This document shows positions 1 through 7,001 of a DNA stretch of 14,760 nucleotides, one piece after another (within the stretch, counting starts at the first letter, position 1; the number at the start of each line of letters is the position of its first letter). Both the position numbers and the translations under genes were made by a program. The notes under the pieces were generated by a model. It was not told where the DNA came from and searched no databases. It saw only the letters and a list, made by a program, of their open reading frames with translations. The DNA comes from UBA3071 sp965369635 (lineage in GTDB: Bacteria > Chloroflexota > Anaerolineae > UBA3071): positions 1 to 14,760 of the forward strand of contig CBDURC010000057.1 in assembly GCA_965369635.1 (NCBI GenBank), given 5' to 3'.

Positions 1-67
1 CCGGTTTGCCATTCGGGAGGGTGGTCGGACGGTTGGCGCGGGCGTGTTGACCAGGATCATCGAGTAG
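1..67 (+). CDS. tuf: Elongation factor Tu, C-terminal end only (partial, runs off the left edge)
   Basis: Reading from base 2, the first 21 codons give RFAIREGGRTVGAG followed by VLTRIIE and a TAG stop at 65-67. This is the highly conserved last beta strand of domain 3 of EF-Tu, the GTPase that delivers aminoacyl-tRNA to the ribosome. Only these residues are visible, so the GTP-binding domain cannot be checked. Its place directly before rpsJ is the usual junction of the str and S10 operons, which supports the call. EF-Tu fits better than EF-G because EF-G does not end in this motif. The stop lies 57 bases before the rpsJ start. Confidence 0.9.
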   Translation, partial: RFAIREGGRTVGAGVLTRIIE

Positions 68-70
68 GGC

Positions 71-94
71 GCTGCTGCCCGGTGTGGCAGCGGC
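71..94 (+). promoter_or_regulatory. Stem-loop between tuf and rpsJ
   Basis: GCTGCTGCC (71-79) can pair with GGCAGCGGC (86-94), giving nine pairs (one G-U) around a six-base loop. It fills most of the short tuf-rpsJ spacer and ends about 20 bases before the rpsJ ribosome binding site (AGGAG, 115-119). No T-tract follows, so it does not look like an intrinsic terminator. It could be an mRNA processing or attenuation structure at the str-S10 junction; function is inference. Confidence 0.4.
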
Positions 95-124
95 TGCTGA
101 GCCGGATGGTAGGCAGGAGAGATT

Positions 125-433
125 ATGGCAAATAAGCGTATCCGCATCAGACTCAAGGCGTACGATCATCGTGTTCTAGACAACTCTGTGCGGCAGATCG
201 TGGATGCGGCCGAGCGAACCGGAGCTGTGGTCGTGGGACCTGTCCCACTGCCTACGAGGATAGAGAAGTTCACCGTGATACGTTCGCCGTTCATCGACAA
301 GGACTCGCGAGAGCAGTTCGAGATTCGGACGCACAAGCGGCTGATTGACATCCTGGATCCAGGAGCCAAGACCATAGACAATCTGATGCGCCTGAATTTG
401 CCGGCAGGAGTGGACATTGAGATCAAGCTATGA
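125..433 (+). CDS. rpsJ: 30S ribosomal protein S10
   Basis: This 102-residue protein has the normal bacterial S10 length. S10 sits in the head of the 30S subunit and, as NusE, also takes part in transcription antitermination with NusB. Recognisable family blocks are IRIRLKAYDHRVLD near the N terminus, the GPVPLPT segment in the middle, and THKRLIDIL before the C terminus. The ATG at 125 is preceded by AGGAG at 115-119. It is the first gene of the S10 block, directly after tuf. The 135-base spacer that follows, before the L3 start, is longer than most in this cluster. Confidence 0.98.
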   Translation: MANKRIRIRLKAYDHRVLDNSVRQIVDAAERTGAVVVGPVPLPTRIEKFTVIRSPFIDKDSREQFEIRTHKRLIDILDPGAKTIDNLMRLNLPAGVDIEIKL

Positions 434-441
434 TCTGTGAT

Positions 442-493
442 GCGTAGACGCGTAACTCATGGCGGGTGTGGTCCTTGCCGCCATAGGCTACGC
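442..493 (+). promoter_or_regulatory. Two-part stem-loop in the rpsJ-rplC spacer
   Basis: An outer stem, GCGTAG (442-447) with CTACGC (488-493), encloses an inner perfect seven-base stem, ATGGCGG (459-465) with CCGCCAT (478-484). AACTCA (454-459) could pair instead with TGAGTT (498-503), so two competing folds are possible. The element lies in the 135-base gap between rpsJ and rplC. In E. coli the S10 operon is controlled by L4 binding the leader before rpsJ; a structured region before rplC might play a related role here, but that is inference. Confidence 0.4.
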
Positions 494-568
494 CTTGTGA
501 GTTGTGAATTCAATCGGGGATGATGTGGCTTGTGCCCCAGGCCAACAGTCCCATGGATGGAGGATGGC

Positions 569-1201
569 ATGAAGGGTATTCTGGGCAAGAAGGTGGGCAT
601 GACCCAGGTTTTCGATGACCGGGGAGAGGTCATTCCTGTGACTGTCATCGAAGCTGGGCCTTGTTTTGTGACCCAGGTGAAAACCGAAGAGAGGGATGGC
701 TACACGGCTGTCCAGATGGGCTTCCAGGAAATCAAGCCGAAGCGCCTGACTGGCGGGGAACTGCAACATCTGCAGAAGAACCAACTGCCGCCGTTGCGCT
801 ACCTTCGTGAGATACGCGTGTCGGATGTCCAAGACTACGAGGCAGGGCAGAAGATCACCGTCGGCACCTTTGACGAGGGTGAGTTGGTGGATGTCACTGG
901 TACGTCCAAGGGGCGTGGATTCGCTGGCGGTATCAAGCGACATGGCTTCCGGCGAGGGCCGAAGACGCATGGCCAGTCGGACCGAGAGCGGGCTCCTGGT
1001 TCAGCCGGTTCGGGCACGCGAGTGGGCCACGTGCGCAAGGGCAAGCGCATGCCCGGGCACATGGGTAACGTTCGGGTGACGGCGCAGCGCCTGCTGGTGG
1101 TCAAGGTAGATCCGGAGCGCAACCTGCTGCTGGTTAGGGGAGCGGTGCCGGGGCCGAAGAAGGGGCTGTTGATCATCAGAGAAGCCCGCAAGCAAGGGTA
1201 G
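569..1201 (+). CDS. rplC: 50S ribosomal protein L3
   Basis: L3 binds near the 3' end of 23S rRNA and is needed early in 50S assembly, with a long loop reaching toward the peptidyl transferase centre. From the ATG at 569 the protein has 210 residues and opens with the family signature MKGILGKKVGMTQVF. The conserved central loop is clear: GTSKGRGFAGG, then IKRHGF and APGSAG, followed by KGKRMPGHMGN. Upstream in-frame starts exist (ATG at 530), but only the 569 start has GGAGG (559-563) at good spacing and matches the family N terminus. rplD follows 22 bases later. Confidence 0.98.
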   Translation: MKGILGKKVGMTQVFDDRGEVIPVTVIEAGPCFVTQVKTEERDGYTAVQMGFQEIKPKRLTGGELQHLQKNQLPPLRYLREIRVSDVQDYEAGQKITVGTFDEGELVDVTGTSKGRGFAGGIKRHGFRRGPKTHGQSDRERAPGSAGSGTRVGHVRKGKRMPGHMGNVRVTAQRLLVVKVDPERNLLLVRGAVPGPKKGLLIIREARKQG

Positions 1202-1223
1202 ACTCGAGTCGTGGGAGAAGGCG

Positions 1224-1844
1224 ATGCTACTTCCGGTCTATAACATGGTCGGGGAAAAGGTTGGCGAGACAGAGTTGGCGGATGAGATTTTCGCGGTCCC
1301 GATCAACGAAGCTGTGATGCACCAGGCATTGCTGCGTCAGTTGGCCAACGCCCGCCTGGGTACTCATAAGACGAAGAAGCGCGGTGAAGTCAGCGGCGGT
1401 GGTCGCAAGCCGTGGCGGCAGAAGGGCACTGGCCGTGCCCGCCAGGGCAGCATTCGGTCTCCCCAGTGGCGCAAGGGCGGCACTGTCTTCGGGCCACAGC
1501 CACGCTCCTACCGCCAGAAGATGCCTCGGAAGATGCGTCGGTTGGCCGTGCGCTCGGCGCTTTCGGTCAAGGCGGCAGCGGAGCAGATCATCCTCCTGGA
1601 TACCCTGCGCATGGAGGAGTCCAGAACCAAACAGATGCTTGCTCTCTTGGACAGCTTGGGCATCCAGGACAGTGCGTTGATCCTGTTGTCCAGGAAGGAT
1701 GAAGCGGTGGAGCGTTCTGCGCGCAACGTTCCTGAGGTCAAGACGCTCAGGGCCAACTACCTGAACATCCGGGACATCCTGGGCTACGACCACCTCGTGC
1801 TGCCCTTGGAGGCTCTGGAAGTGGTCGAGGCCATTTGGGGGTGA
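1224..1844 (+). CDS. rplD: 50S ribosomal protein L4
   Basis: L4 is an early 23S rRNA-binding protein whose extended loop lines the peptide exit tunnel. In E. coli it also represses its own operon by acting on the S10 leader. The 206-residue protein has the diagnostic basic loop: GGGRKPWRQKGTGRARQGS at about residues 60-78, then SPQWRKGG and VFGPQPRSY. The C-terminal half has the expected globular segments, including NVPEVKTL and LLPLEAL-like text near the end. ATG at 1224 follows GGAGAAGG. The stop is 19 bases before rplW. Confidence 0.98.
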   Translation: MLLPVYNMVGEKVGETELADEIFAVPINEAVMHQALLRQLANARLGTHKTKKRGEVSGGGRKPWRQKGTGRARQGSIRSPQWRKGGTVFGPQPRSYRQKMPRKMRRLAVRSALSVKAAAEQIILLDTLRMEESRTKQMLALLDSLGIQDSALILLSRKDEAVERSARNVPEVKTLRANYLNIRDILGYDHLVLPLEALEVVEAIWG

Positions 1845-1863
1845 GTAGACAGGGGGTTGACTT

Positions 1864-2154
1864 ATGCACATCTATGAAATCCTGAAGCGCCCGATCATCA
1901 CAGAGAAGTCGCAAGACCAAGTGGACCTCTTCGGCCAGTACACCTTCGAGGTGGATCGCAGAGCGAACAAACATCAGGTGAAGGAGGCGATTGAGGAGAT
2001 TTTCGACGTCACGGTGCTGTCTGTGAACGTTATGACCGTACCGCCGAAGCGAGGGCGCCATGGCAATCGCATTGTGGTGAAGAAGCCGAAGTGGAAGAAA
2101 GCCGTTGTCACCCTGGCTCCTGGCGCGACGATTTCGATCTTCGAAGGGGCATAG
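1864..2154 (+). CDS. rplW: 50S ribosomal protein L23
   Basis: L23 sits at the exit of the nascent peptide tunnel and is the docking site for trigger factor and SRP. The 96-residue length is normal. Family features are IYEILKRPIITEKS at the N terminus, YTFEVDRRANKHQVKEAIE in the middle, and VNVMTVPPKRGR in the loop that enters the tunnel. ATG at 1864 has a GGGGG-containing Shine-Dalgarno region just upstream (about 1851-1856). The 30-base spacer to rplB contains the perfect palindrome CTACGCGTAG (2163-2172). Confidence 0.98.
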   Translation: MHIYEILKRPIITEKSQDQVDLFGQYTFEVDRRANKHQVKEAIEEIFDVTVLSVNVMTVPPKRGRHGNRIVVKKPKWKKAVVTLAPGATISIFEGA

Positions 2155-2184
2155 GTCATTTGCTACGCGTAGATAGGGAGAACC

Positions 2185-3021
2185 ATGGCCATTAAAGTCT
2201 ATAAGCCCACCTCGCCAGGACGGCGGGACATGAGCGGCTTCACATTTGAAGAGATCACGCGCAGCAAGCCCGAAAAGTCGCTGCTGGCCCCTATGCGCAA
2301 GAAGGCGGGGCGAAACCATCGGGGCAAGATCACTGTCCGACATCGTGGGGGCGGGCACAAGCGGCGCTACCGGATCATTGATTTCAAGCGGGACAAGTTG
2401 GGTATCCCAGCGCGGGTGGCGTCCATTGAGTATGACCCCAACCGCTCGGCGCGCATTGCCTTGTTGTTCTATGCTGATGGGGAGAAACGCTACATCATCG
2501 CTCCTCAGTCGATGAAGGTGGACGACAGGACGATGTCCGGTCCAGAAGCTGATATCCGGGTGGGCAATGCGCTCCCCCTCGCCAATATTCCTTTGGGAAC
2601 CATGATCCACAATATCGAGTTGCAGCCAGGCCGCGGCGGCCAGTTGGTCCGGGCTGCTGGCACTTCGGCGCAGTTGATGGCAAGGGAGGGGAAGTACGCT
2701 CACATTCGCTTGCCTTCGGGTGAGGTGCGCTTGATCAGCGTCCGCTGCATGGCCACCATAGGTCAGGTTGGCAACGTGGAGCATGCCCACATCCGGCTGG
2801 GCAAGGCGGGGCGTAGGCGGTGGATGGGTTGGCGGCCGGCGGTGCGCGGCTCCGCTATGGACCCATCTTCGCATCCTCACGGAGGTGGCGAGGGCCGCTC
2901 GCCGATTGGCATGCCTGGACCCAAGACGCCGTGGGGCAAGCCCACGTTGGGCTACCGAACCCGCCGCAACAAGCGTACGAGCAAGTACATCGTGCGACGG
3001 CGTGGGAAGACAAGAGGCTAG
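2185..3021 (+). CDS. rplB: 50S ribosomal protein L2
   Basis: L2 is the most conserved large-subunit protein and is needed for subunit joining and peptidyl transfer. The 278 residues match the family length. Seen in order are VRHRGGGHKRRYRIIDF (residues 51-67), VASIEYDPNRSARIAL (78-93), GRGGQLVRAAGTSAQL (149-164) and SHPHGGGEGR (229-238), which contains the histidine (H230) equivalent to the functionally important one in E. coli. It ends with TLGYRTRRNKRTSKYIV. The segment before the histidines reads AMDPSSHPHGG rather than the common AMNPVDHPHGG. ATG at 2185 follows AGGGAGA. Confidence 0.99.
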   Translation: MAIKVYKPTSPGRRDMSGFTFEEITRSKPEKSLLAPMRKKAGRNHRGKITVRHRGGGHKRRYRIIDFKRDKLGIPARVASIEYDPNRSARIALLFYADGEKRYIIAPQSMKVDDRTMSGPEADIRVGNALPLANIPLGTMIHNIELQPGRGGQLVRAAGTSAQLMAREGKYAHIRLPSGEVRLISVRCMATIGQVGNVEHAHIRLGKAGRRRWMGWRPAVRGSAMDPSSHPHGGGEGRSPIGMPGPKTPWGKPTLGYRTRRNKRTSKYIVRRRGKTRG

Positions 3022-3034
3022 GCGGAGGTGATGC

Positions 3035-3316
3035 ATGGCTAGATCGCTGAAGAAGGGGCCGTTCGTGGAGCCGAAGCTGTTGCGACGCATCGAGGGGATG
3101 AATCGAACGGGCGAGAAGCGAGTCATTCGCACCTGGTCTCGTGCTTCGACTGTGTTCCCGCAGATGGTGGGGCACACGATTGCGGTGCACGATGGCCGGC
3201 GGCACGTGCCGATCTACATCACCGAGAATATGGTAGGCCACAAGCTGGGGGAATTCGCCCCTACTCGCACCTTCCGAGGCCATGTGCCGAGGGAAAAGAA
3301 GGGTAAACGGTGGTAG
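3035..3316 (+). CDS. rpsS: 30S ribosomal protein S19
   Basis: S19 lies in the 30S head next to S13 and contacts the A-site tRNA region. The 93-residue protein carries the family pattern MARSLKKGPFVE, then IRTWSRASTVFPQMVGHTI, the YITENMVGHKLGEFAPTRTF block, and a basic C terminus. GGAGGTG at 3024-3030 sets the start at 3035. An out-of-frame ATG at 3031 lies between the site and the real start and is not expected to be used. The start is 13 bases after the rplB stop. Confidence 0.98.
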   Translation: MARSLKKGPFVEPKLLRRIEGMNRTGEKRVIRTWSRASTVFPQMVGHTIAVHDGRRHVPIYITENMVGHKLGEFAPTRTFRGHVPREKKGKRW

Positions 3317-3327
3317 GACCGATGCCA

Positions 3328-3349
3328 AGACAGGCCATTGGACCTGTTT
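3328..3349 (+). promoter_or_regulatory. Short stem-loop between rpsS and rplV
   Basis: AGACAGG (3328-3334) can pair with CCTGTTT (3343-3349), with one G-U pair, and the loop can add a further CC/GG pairing. It lies in the 54-base spacer between S19 and L22. Only three T residues follow the stem core, so it is at best a weak terminator-like structure. Its role is unknown. Confidence 0.25.
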
Positions 3350-3370
3350 AGCGTGAGGTGACGTGGGATC

Positions 3371-3733
3371 ATGGCAGAAGAAGTCAAGGGTTTCCAAATA
3401 CGCGCAGTGAAGAGGTATCTGGGTATTTCACCGCAGAAGGTGCGTTTGGTCATCGACCAGGTGCGGGGCGAGCATGTAGATGATGCCCTGGCACTATTAC
3501 GGTTCCTGCCTCAGGGGGCGGCGCCGCCGGTGGCCAAGCTCATCCGCTCGGGCATCGCCAGTGCGGAGGAGAACTTTGGCCTGAGTCGGGAGGATCTCTG
3601 GATCGCCGAGATCACTGCTGATCAGGGGCCAACCCGGAAATGGCGCCGCTTCGGTGCGCGGGGGCGGTTCAAGCCGATACTACGACGGTCTTCGCATGTC
3701 GTCGTGGTTTTGGAAGAGCGGCTATCCGACTGA
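3371..3733 (+). CDS. rplV: 50S ribosomal protein L22
   Basis: L22 binds all domains of 23S rRNA and its long beta hairpin forms part of the peptide tunnel constriction, where macrolide-resistance mutations occur in other bacteria. The 120 residues begin AEEVKGFQIRAVKRYLGIS, then PQKVRLVIDQVRG. The hairpin region is recognisable as DQGPTRKWRRFGARGRF and SSHVVVVLEE near the C terminus. The hairpin text differs somewhat from the usual RxRPRARGR pattern but its length is preserved. ATG at 3371 follows GAGGTGA at moderate distance. A 73-base spacer precedes rpsC. Confidence 0.97.
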   Translation: MAEEVKGFQIRAVKRYLGISPQKVRLVIDQVRGEHVDDALALLRFLPQGAAPPVAKLIRSGIASAEENFGLSREDLWIAEITADQGPTRKWRRFGARGRFKPILRRSSHVVVVLEERLSD

Positions 3734-3806
3734 GGGTCGAGACACGAGGCATAGAGGGACTCACGACTTGCCGCGGCGGGCGGCCTAGGCAGCAAGGAGG
3801 GTTACA

Positions 3807-4463
3807 TTGGGGCGCAAAGTGCATCCGATCGGTTTCCGCTTGGGGATCATCAAAGACCACCAGAGCCGTTGGTACGCGGAGGGAGCAGACTACGCGCGCT
3901 TGTTGGCGGAGGACCGTCTGGTCCGGCGCGTGATCCAGGAGGAGGCGCCACGGGCGATGATCTCGAAGATCGAGATCGAACGCTTCCCCAAGCAGATATG
4001 GGTCTGGGTGCATTCAGGCCGACCGGGCGTGATCATCGGCCGCAAGGGTGTGCACATCAAGGCGCTGCGAAGCAAGCTGCAGGAATTGACGGGCAAGCGA
4101 GTGAAGATAGAGATCGAGGAGATCTCTCGTCCCGACATGGATGCCTATCTTGTGGCGCAGAATGTTGCAGAACAGCTTGGGCGGCGGATTTCCCACAAGA
4201 GGGCTATGAAGCGGGCGGTAAGCCGAGCGATGAACGCGGGTGCCCAGGGGATGATGATCACCTGCAAAGGTCGGCTATTCGGCGCTGAGATGGCCCGAAG
4301 GGAAACCGTGCGTGAAGGACGCGTTCCGAGACACACGCTGCGCGCGGATATTGATTATGCTCAAATAGAAGCGCTGACCACCTTTGGTCGCATTGGGGTG
4401 AAGGTGTGGATCTACAAGGGCGAGATCCTGCCGGAGAAGGCGTCGCAGGCAATGGTGGTATGA
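3807..4463 (+). CDS. rpsC: 30S ribosomal protein S3
   Basis: S3 lies at the mRNA entry channel of the 30S subunit and has helicase-associated function with S4 and S5. The 218-residue protein opens with GRKVHPIGFRLGI. It has a KH RNA-binding domain with the GXXG loop GRKG at residues 78-81 (context GVIIGRKGVHI). The C-terminal domain contains GRLFGAEMARRE and a TFGRIGVKVWIYKGE end typical of the family. The start is a TTG at 3807, fixed by AAGGAGG (3794-3800) six bases upstream and by the family N terminus. The stop is 16 bases before rplP. Confidence 0.98.
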   Translation: MGRKVHPIGFRLGIIKDHQSRWYAEGADYARLLAEDRLVRRVIQEEAPRAMISKIEIERFPKQIWVWVHSGRPGVIIGRKGVHIKALRSKLQELTGKRVKIEIEEISRPDMDAYLVAQNVAEQLGRRISHKRAMKRAVSRAMNAGAQGMMITCKGRLFGAEMARRETVREGRVPRHTLRADIDYAQIEALTTFGRIGVKVWIYKGEILPEKASQAMVV

Positions 4464-4479
4464 GGGGAGGATTGTTCTC

Positions 4480-4899
4480 GTGTTGATGCCTAAGCGGGTG
4501 AAGTATCGCAAACACCATCGTGGGCGAATGAAGGGAAAGGCCTATCGTGGGAGCAAGGTGTCCTTTGGCGAGTATGGCCTGCAAGCGTTGGAACCGTGTT
4601 GGATGACCAGCCGCCAGATCGAGGCTGCCCGTCGCGCCATCGTGCGGCACGTTCGCCGCAGTGGCAAGCTCTGGATTCGGGTGTTTCCGGACAAGCCCGT
4701 AACTAAGCGCCCGGCGGAAACACGTATGGGCAAGGGTAAGGGAAACGTGGATCACTGGGTCGCGGTGGTCAAGCCAGGGCGGATGCTCTTTGAGATTTCC
4801 GGTGTCAGTGAGGAGTCAGCGCGTAGTGCTATGCGGTTGGCCTCGCACAAATTACCGATCCAGACCCGGTTTGTGACACGAGAGGAGACCGCTGGCTAG
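4480..4899 (+). CDS. rplP: 50S ribosomal protein L16
   Basis: L16 organises the A-site tRNA region of the 50S subunit and is added late in assembly. The 139 residues show MLMPKRVKYRKHHRGRMKG at the N terminus, FGEYGLQALEP, the RQIEAARRAI helix with one change at its start, and the conserved RMGKGKGNVDHWVAVVKPG segment. The GTG at 4480 is chosen because GGGGAGG (4464-4470) lies nine bases upstream and the MLMPKRV start is common in the family. The ATG at 4486 is possible but less well spaced. Confidence 0.98.
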   Translation: MLMPKRVKYRKHHRGRMKGKAYRGSKVSFGEYGLQALEPCWMTSRQIEAARRAIVRHVRRSGKLWIRVFPDKPVTKRPAETRMGKGKGNVDHWVAVVKPGRMLFEISGVSEESARSAMRLASHKLPIQTRFVTREETAG

Positions 4900-4936
4900 C
4901 GGTTGGTGAGCTGTTCTTAGGTTGAGGGGGAGATTC

Positions 4937-5143
4937 ATGGAAGCGCGGGATATCCGAGTTCTGGTGGACAACGAAATCCGCCAGAGACTGGATGAATCAT
5001 ACGAAACGTTGTTCAACCTCCGTTTCCAGCGTGTGGTGGGCCAGTTGGAGAACACCGCTCGCCTGCGGGAGGTGCGGCGGGACATTGCCCGTCTGAAGAC
5101 CATCCTGCGAGAGCGGGAATTGGCAGCCGGGGAGGAGTTATAG
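4937..5143 (+). CDS. rpmC: 50S ribosomal protein L29
   Basis: L29 is a small helical protein near the peptide tunnel exit that helps bind SRP and trigger factor. From ATG at 4937 it has 68 residues, close to the usual 60-70. The family pattern is a first helix ending LFNLRFQ, followed by GQLENTARLREVRRDIARLKTI. A TTG five codons upstream (4922) is in frame, but the GAGGGGGA site (4924-4931) lies after it and so favours 4937. The gene ends two bases before rpsQ, whose binding site lies inside this coding region, so the two are probably translationally coupled. Confidence 0.96.
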   Translation: MEARDIRVLVDNEIRQRLDESYETLFNLRFQRVVGQLENTARLREVRRDIARLKTILRERELAAGEEL

Positions 5144-5145
5144 AG

Positions 5146-5400
5146 ATGCCGTCACGACGAAAGCGACTCACGGGCCGTGTGGTCAGCAACAAAATGGACA
5201 AATCGGTCGTGGTGGTGGTCACGCGCACCAAGCGTCACCCCCTGTACCAGAAAGTCATTCGGATCAGGAAACGCTATATGGCCCACGATGCCGATAACGC
5301 ATGTCAGATCGGTGACCAGGTGCGCATCGTGGAATCTCGTCCACTCAGCAAGAAGAAGCGCTGGGCGGTGGAAGCGATCCTGGAGCGAGTGGCGGGGTAG
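5146..5400 (+). CDS. rpsQ: 30S ribosomal protein S17
   Basis: S17 is a primary 16S rRNA-binding protein with an OB fold, needed early in 30S assembly. The 84 residues show the family features RLTGRVVSNKMDKSVVVVV, HPLYQKVIRIRKRYMAHD, GDQVRIVESRPLSKKKRW. The GGAGG at 5131-5135 lies inside the end of rpmC, ten bases before ATG 5146. An internal cysteine (NACQIGD) replaces the usual position within NECKIGD-like text but remains a cysteine. rplN starts 27 bases downstream. Confidence 0.98.
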   Translation: MPSRRKRLTGRVVSNKMDKSVVVVVTRTKRHPLYQKVIRIRKRYMAHDADNACQIGDQVRIVESRPLSKKKRWAVEAILERVAG

Positions 5401-5427
5401 GCTTGATCCCGCTGCGGGAGACGGACT

Positions 5428-5796
5428 ATGATCCAGCAAGAAAGCAGACTGAGAGTCGCCGACAACACCGGAGCCAAGGAAATCCTTTGCATTCGCGTCA
5501 TGGGGGGATCCAAGCGGCGCTATGCGACTGTCGGGGATATCATCGTCGCCACGGTGAAGCAGGCCATGCCCAAAGGGTCGGTCAAGAAGGGCGATGTTGT
5601 CCGCGCAGTAGTGGTGCGTACGAAGAAGGAGTATGGTCGCCCGGATGGCTCGTACATCCGCTTTGATGAGAACGCGGCGGTGATCCTGGATGAGGACAGG
5701 AGTCCGAAGGGCACGCGCATCTTTGGGCCGGTGGCGCGGGAACTACGGGAGAAGGGCTTCATGCGCATCGTATCGCTGGCTTCGGAAGTGCTCTAG
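5428..5796 (+). CDS. rplN: 50S ribosomal protein L14
   Basis: L14 is a beta-barrel protein at the subunit interface that forms inter-subunit bridges with 16S rRNA and is the binding site for ribosome silencing factor RsfS. The 122-residue length is exact for the family. Signature blocks are MIQQESRLRVADNTGAKE, the GSKRRYATVGDIIVATVK segment, VVVRTKKEYGRPDGSYI, and GTRIFGPVARELREKGF near the end. ATG at 5428 follows GGGAGA. It opens the spc block. The next gene start lies 45 bases after the stop. Confidence 0.99.
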   Translation: MIQQESRLRVADNTGAKEILCIRVMGGSKRRYATVGDIIVATVKQAMPKGSVKKGDVVRAVVVRTKKEYGRPDGSYIRFDENAAVILDEDRSPKGTRIFGPVARELREKGFMRIVSLASEVL

Positions 5797-5841
5797 AACT
5801 GTGTGGTGAACGTCGGACTGGTGGTGGAGGAAGTCGCTATT

Positions 5842-6198
5842 ATGATGGGGATCAAGAAGGGCGATACTGTGGAAGTGATCCGAGGTGAGTACCGTGGCGA
5901 GCGCGGTACCGTTCACCTTATGCTGCGCGGCCGCCGAGGCGGGCGTCATCCAGGCCGGGATGCCAACAGAGACCGTGTCATCGTCTCTGGCATCAATCTG
6001 GTCAAGAAGCATCAGCGCCGCACCGGCGACGTACGCACGCAGGTTGGCATCATCGAACGGGAAGCGCCTATGCACATCTCCAACGTGGCTCTCGTCTGCC
6101 CGAAGTGCAACGAGCGCACGCGGGTGGCCTATCACGTCTTCGCAGACGGTTCCAGGTCTCGCCGCTGTAGGAAGTGCGAAGAACTGATCGACGCCTAG
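5842..6198 (+). CDS. rplX: 50S ribosomal protein L24 with zinc-ribbon tail
   Basis: L24 is one of the two proteins that initiate 50S assembly. From ATG 5842 it has 118 residues. A KOW motif occupies about residues 4-31 (IKKGDTVEVIRGEYRGERG), followed by the family segment VSGINLVKKHQ and GIIEREAPMHISNV. The C terminus holds two CxxC pairs, C86-C89 and C109-C112, which look like a zinc ribbon seen in many bacterial L24 proteins. In-frame GTG codons at 5803 and 5806 would add 13 or 12 residues, but GGAGG (5826-5830) lies downstream of them, so 5842 (or 5845) is preferred. Confidence 0.96.
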   Translation: MMGIKKGDTVEVIRGEYRGERGTVHLMLRGRRGGRHPGRDANRDRVIVSGINLVKKHQRRTGDVRTQVGIIEREAPMHISNVALVCPKCNERTRVAYHVFADGSRSRRCRKCEELIDA

Positions 6199-6240
6199 TT
6201 CACGCCTGACACTGTCGCCCGGGAATGGGGAGTGGAGTTC

Positions 6241-6783
6241 ATGCCAAGGTTGAAGGATCGGTACAAGACGGAAATGGTGCCTGCGTTGATGCAGGAGTTT
6301 GGCTACCGCAATGTGATGGAAGTGCCGCGACTGGAGAAGATTGTCGTCAACGTAGGACTCGGCGAGGCGTTGGAGAATGTCAAAGCACTGGATGCGGCGG
6401 CCAAAGACGTATCCACTATCACGGGCCAGAAGCCGATTATCACCCGAGCCAAGAAATCCATCGCCGTCTTCAGGCTGCGTGAGGGGAATCCCATTGGCGT
6501 CAAGGTGACGCTGCGCGGTAATCGGATGTACGATTTCCTGGATCGCCTTTGCAATGCGGCCTTGCCCCGTCAGCGTGACTTCCGAGGTGTGTCACCTGAC
6601 GCGTTCGACGGACGGGGGAACTACACGTTGGGCCTGCGGGAGCAACTTCTGTGGCCGGAGATCGACTACGATAGCATCGACAAGGTGCGGGGCATGGAAG
6701 TGACCATGGTGACCACTGCTCAGACGGATGAAGAGGGGCGACGACTTCTGCAGTTGCTGGGTATGCCGTTCAAGCGTTTCTAA
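6241..6783 (+). CDS. rplE: 50S ribosomal protein L5
   Basis: L5 binds 5S rRNA and contacts the P-site tRNA and S13 across the subunit interface. From ATG 6241 the protein has 180 residues, the family norm. Recognisable blocks are RLKDRYKTEMVPALMQEFGYRN at the start, IVVNVGLGEALEN, GQKPIITRAKKSIAVFRLREG, and the FRGVSPDAFDGRGNYTLG-type segment followed by EQLLWPEIDYD. The C terminus EEGRRLLQLLGMPF is canonical. A GTG three codons upstream (6232) is in frame, but the GGGGAG sequence at 6226-6231 is better spaced for 6241. rpsZ follows 13 bases after the stop. Confidence 0.98.
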   Translation: MPRLKDRYKTEMVPALMQEFGYRNVMEVPRLEKIVVNVGLGEALENVKALDAAAKDVSTITGQKPIITRAKKSIAVFRLREGNPIGVKVTLRGNRMYDFLDRLCNAALPRQRDFRGVSPDAFDGRGNYTLGLREQLLWPEIDYDSIDKVRGMEVTMVTTAQTDEEGRRLLQLLGMPFKRF

Positions 6784-6796
6784 CAAGGGAGGGAGT

Positions 6797-6979
6797 GTGG
6801 CCAAGAAGTGTATGACCTGGCGTGAGAAGCGTCGGAAATACCCTGTACGCGTTCGTAATCGCTGCAAGATGTGCGGCCGCCCGCGAGGGTATATGCGTCG
6901 ATTCGAGTTGTGCCGCATCTGTTTTCGCCGTGAGGCGCTGGAAGGGCGTCTGCCTGGCGTGGTCAAATCAAGTTGGTAG
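6797..6979 (+). CDS. rpsZ: 30S ribosomal protein S14, zinc-binding (type Z) form
   Basis: S14 is a 30S head protein. This is the short zinc form, 60 residues against about 61 for type Z and about 100 for the long zinc-free form. The C23-x2-C26 and C39-x2-C42 pairs form the zinc site (NRCKMCGRPRG and LCRICFRREA). The C terminus GRLPGVVKSSW is diagnostic. The start is the GTG at 6797, which yields the AKKCMTWRE N terminus; the purine-rich GGGAGGGAG (6787-6795) lies very close upstream. The N-terminal cysteine (C5) is an additional one not in the zinc site. rpsN would be the alternative symbol. Confidence 0.97.
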   Translation: MAKKCMTWREKRRKYPVRVRNRCKMCGRPRGYMRRFELCRICFRREALEGRLPGVVKSSW

Positions 6980-7001
6980 ACAATGCTGAGGGATTGAACC
7001 G

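Noticed and set aside
2163..2172. CTACGCGTAG palindrome in the rplW-rplB spacer
   Set aside because: It is a ten-base perfect palindrome, but with no loop as RNA and no operator context it is too short to call a regulatory site.
1747..3177. 476-residue minus-strand open frame opposite rplW, rplB and rpsS
   Set aside because: It is a shadow of G+C-rich codon use. It covers several highly conserved ribosomal genes on the other strand and its product is low-complexity and unlike any known fold.
3767..3796. CTTGC/GCAAG pairing plus GC-rich arms before rpsC
   Set aside because: The pairing is short with a mismatch-rich interior and overlaps the ribosome binding site region; similar pairings are expected by chance in G+C-rich sequence.
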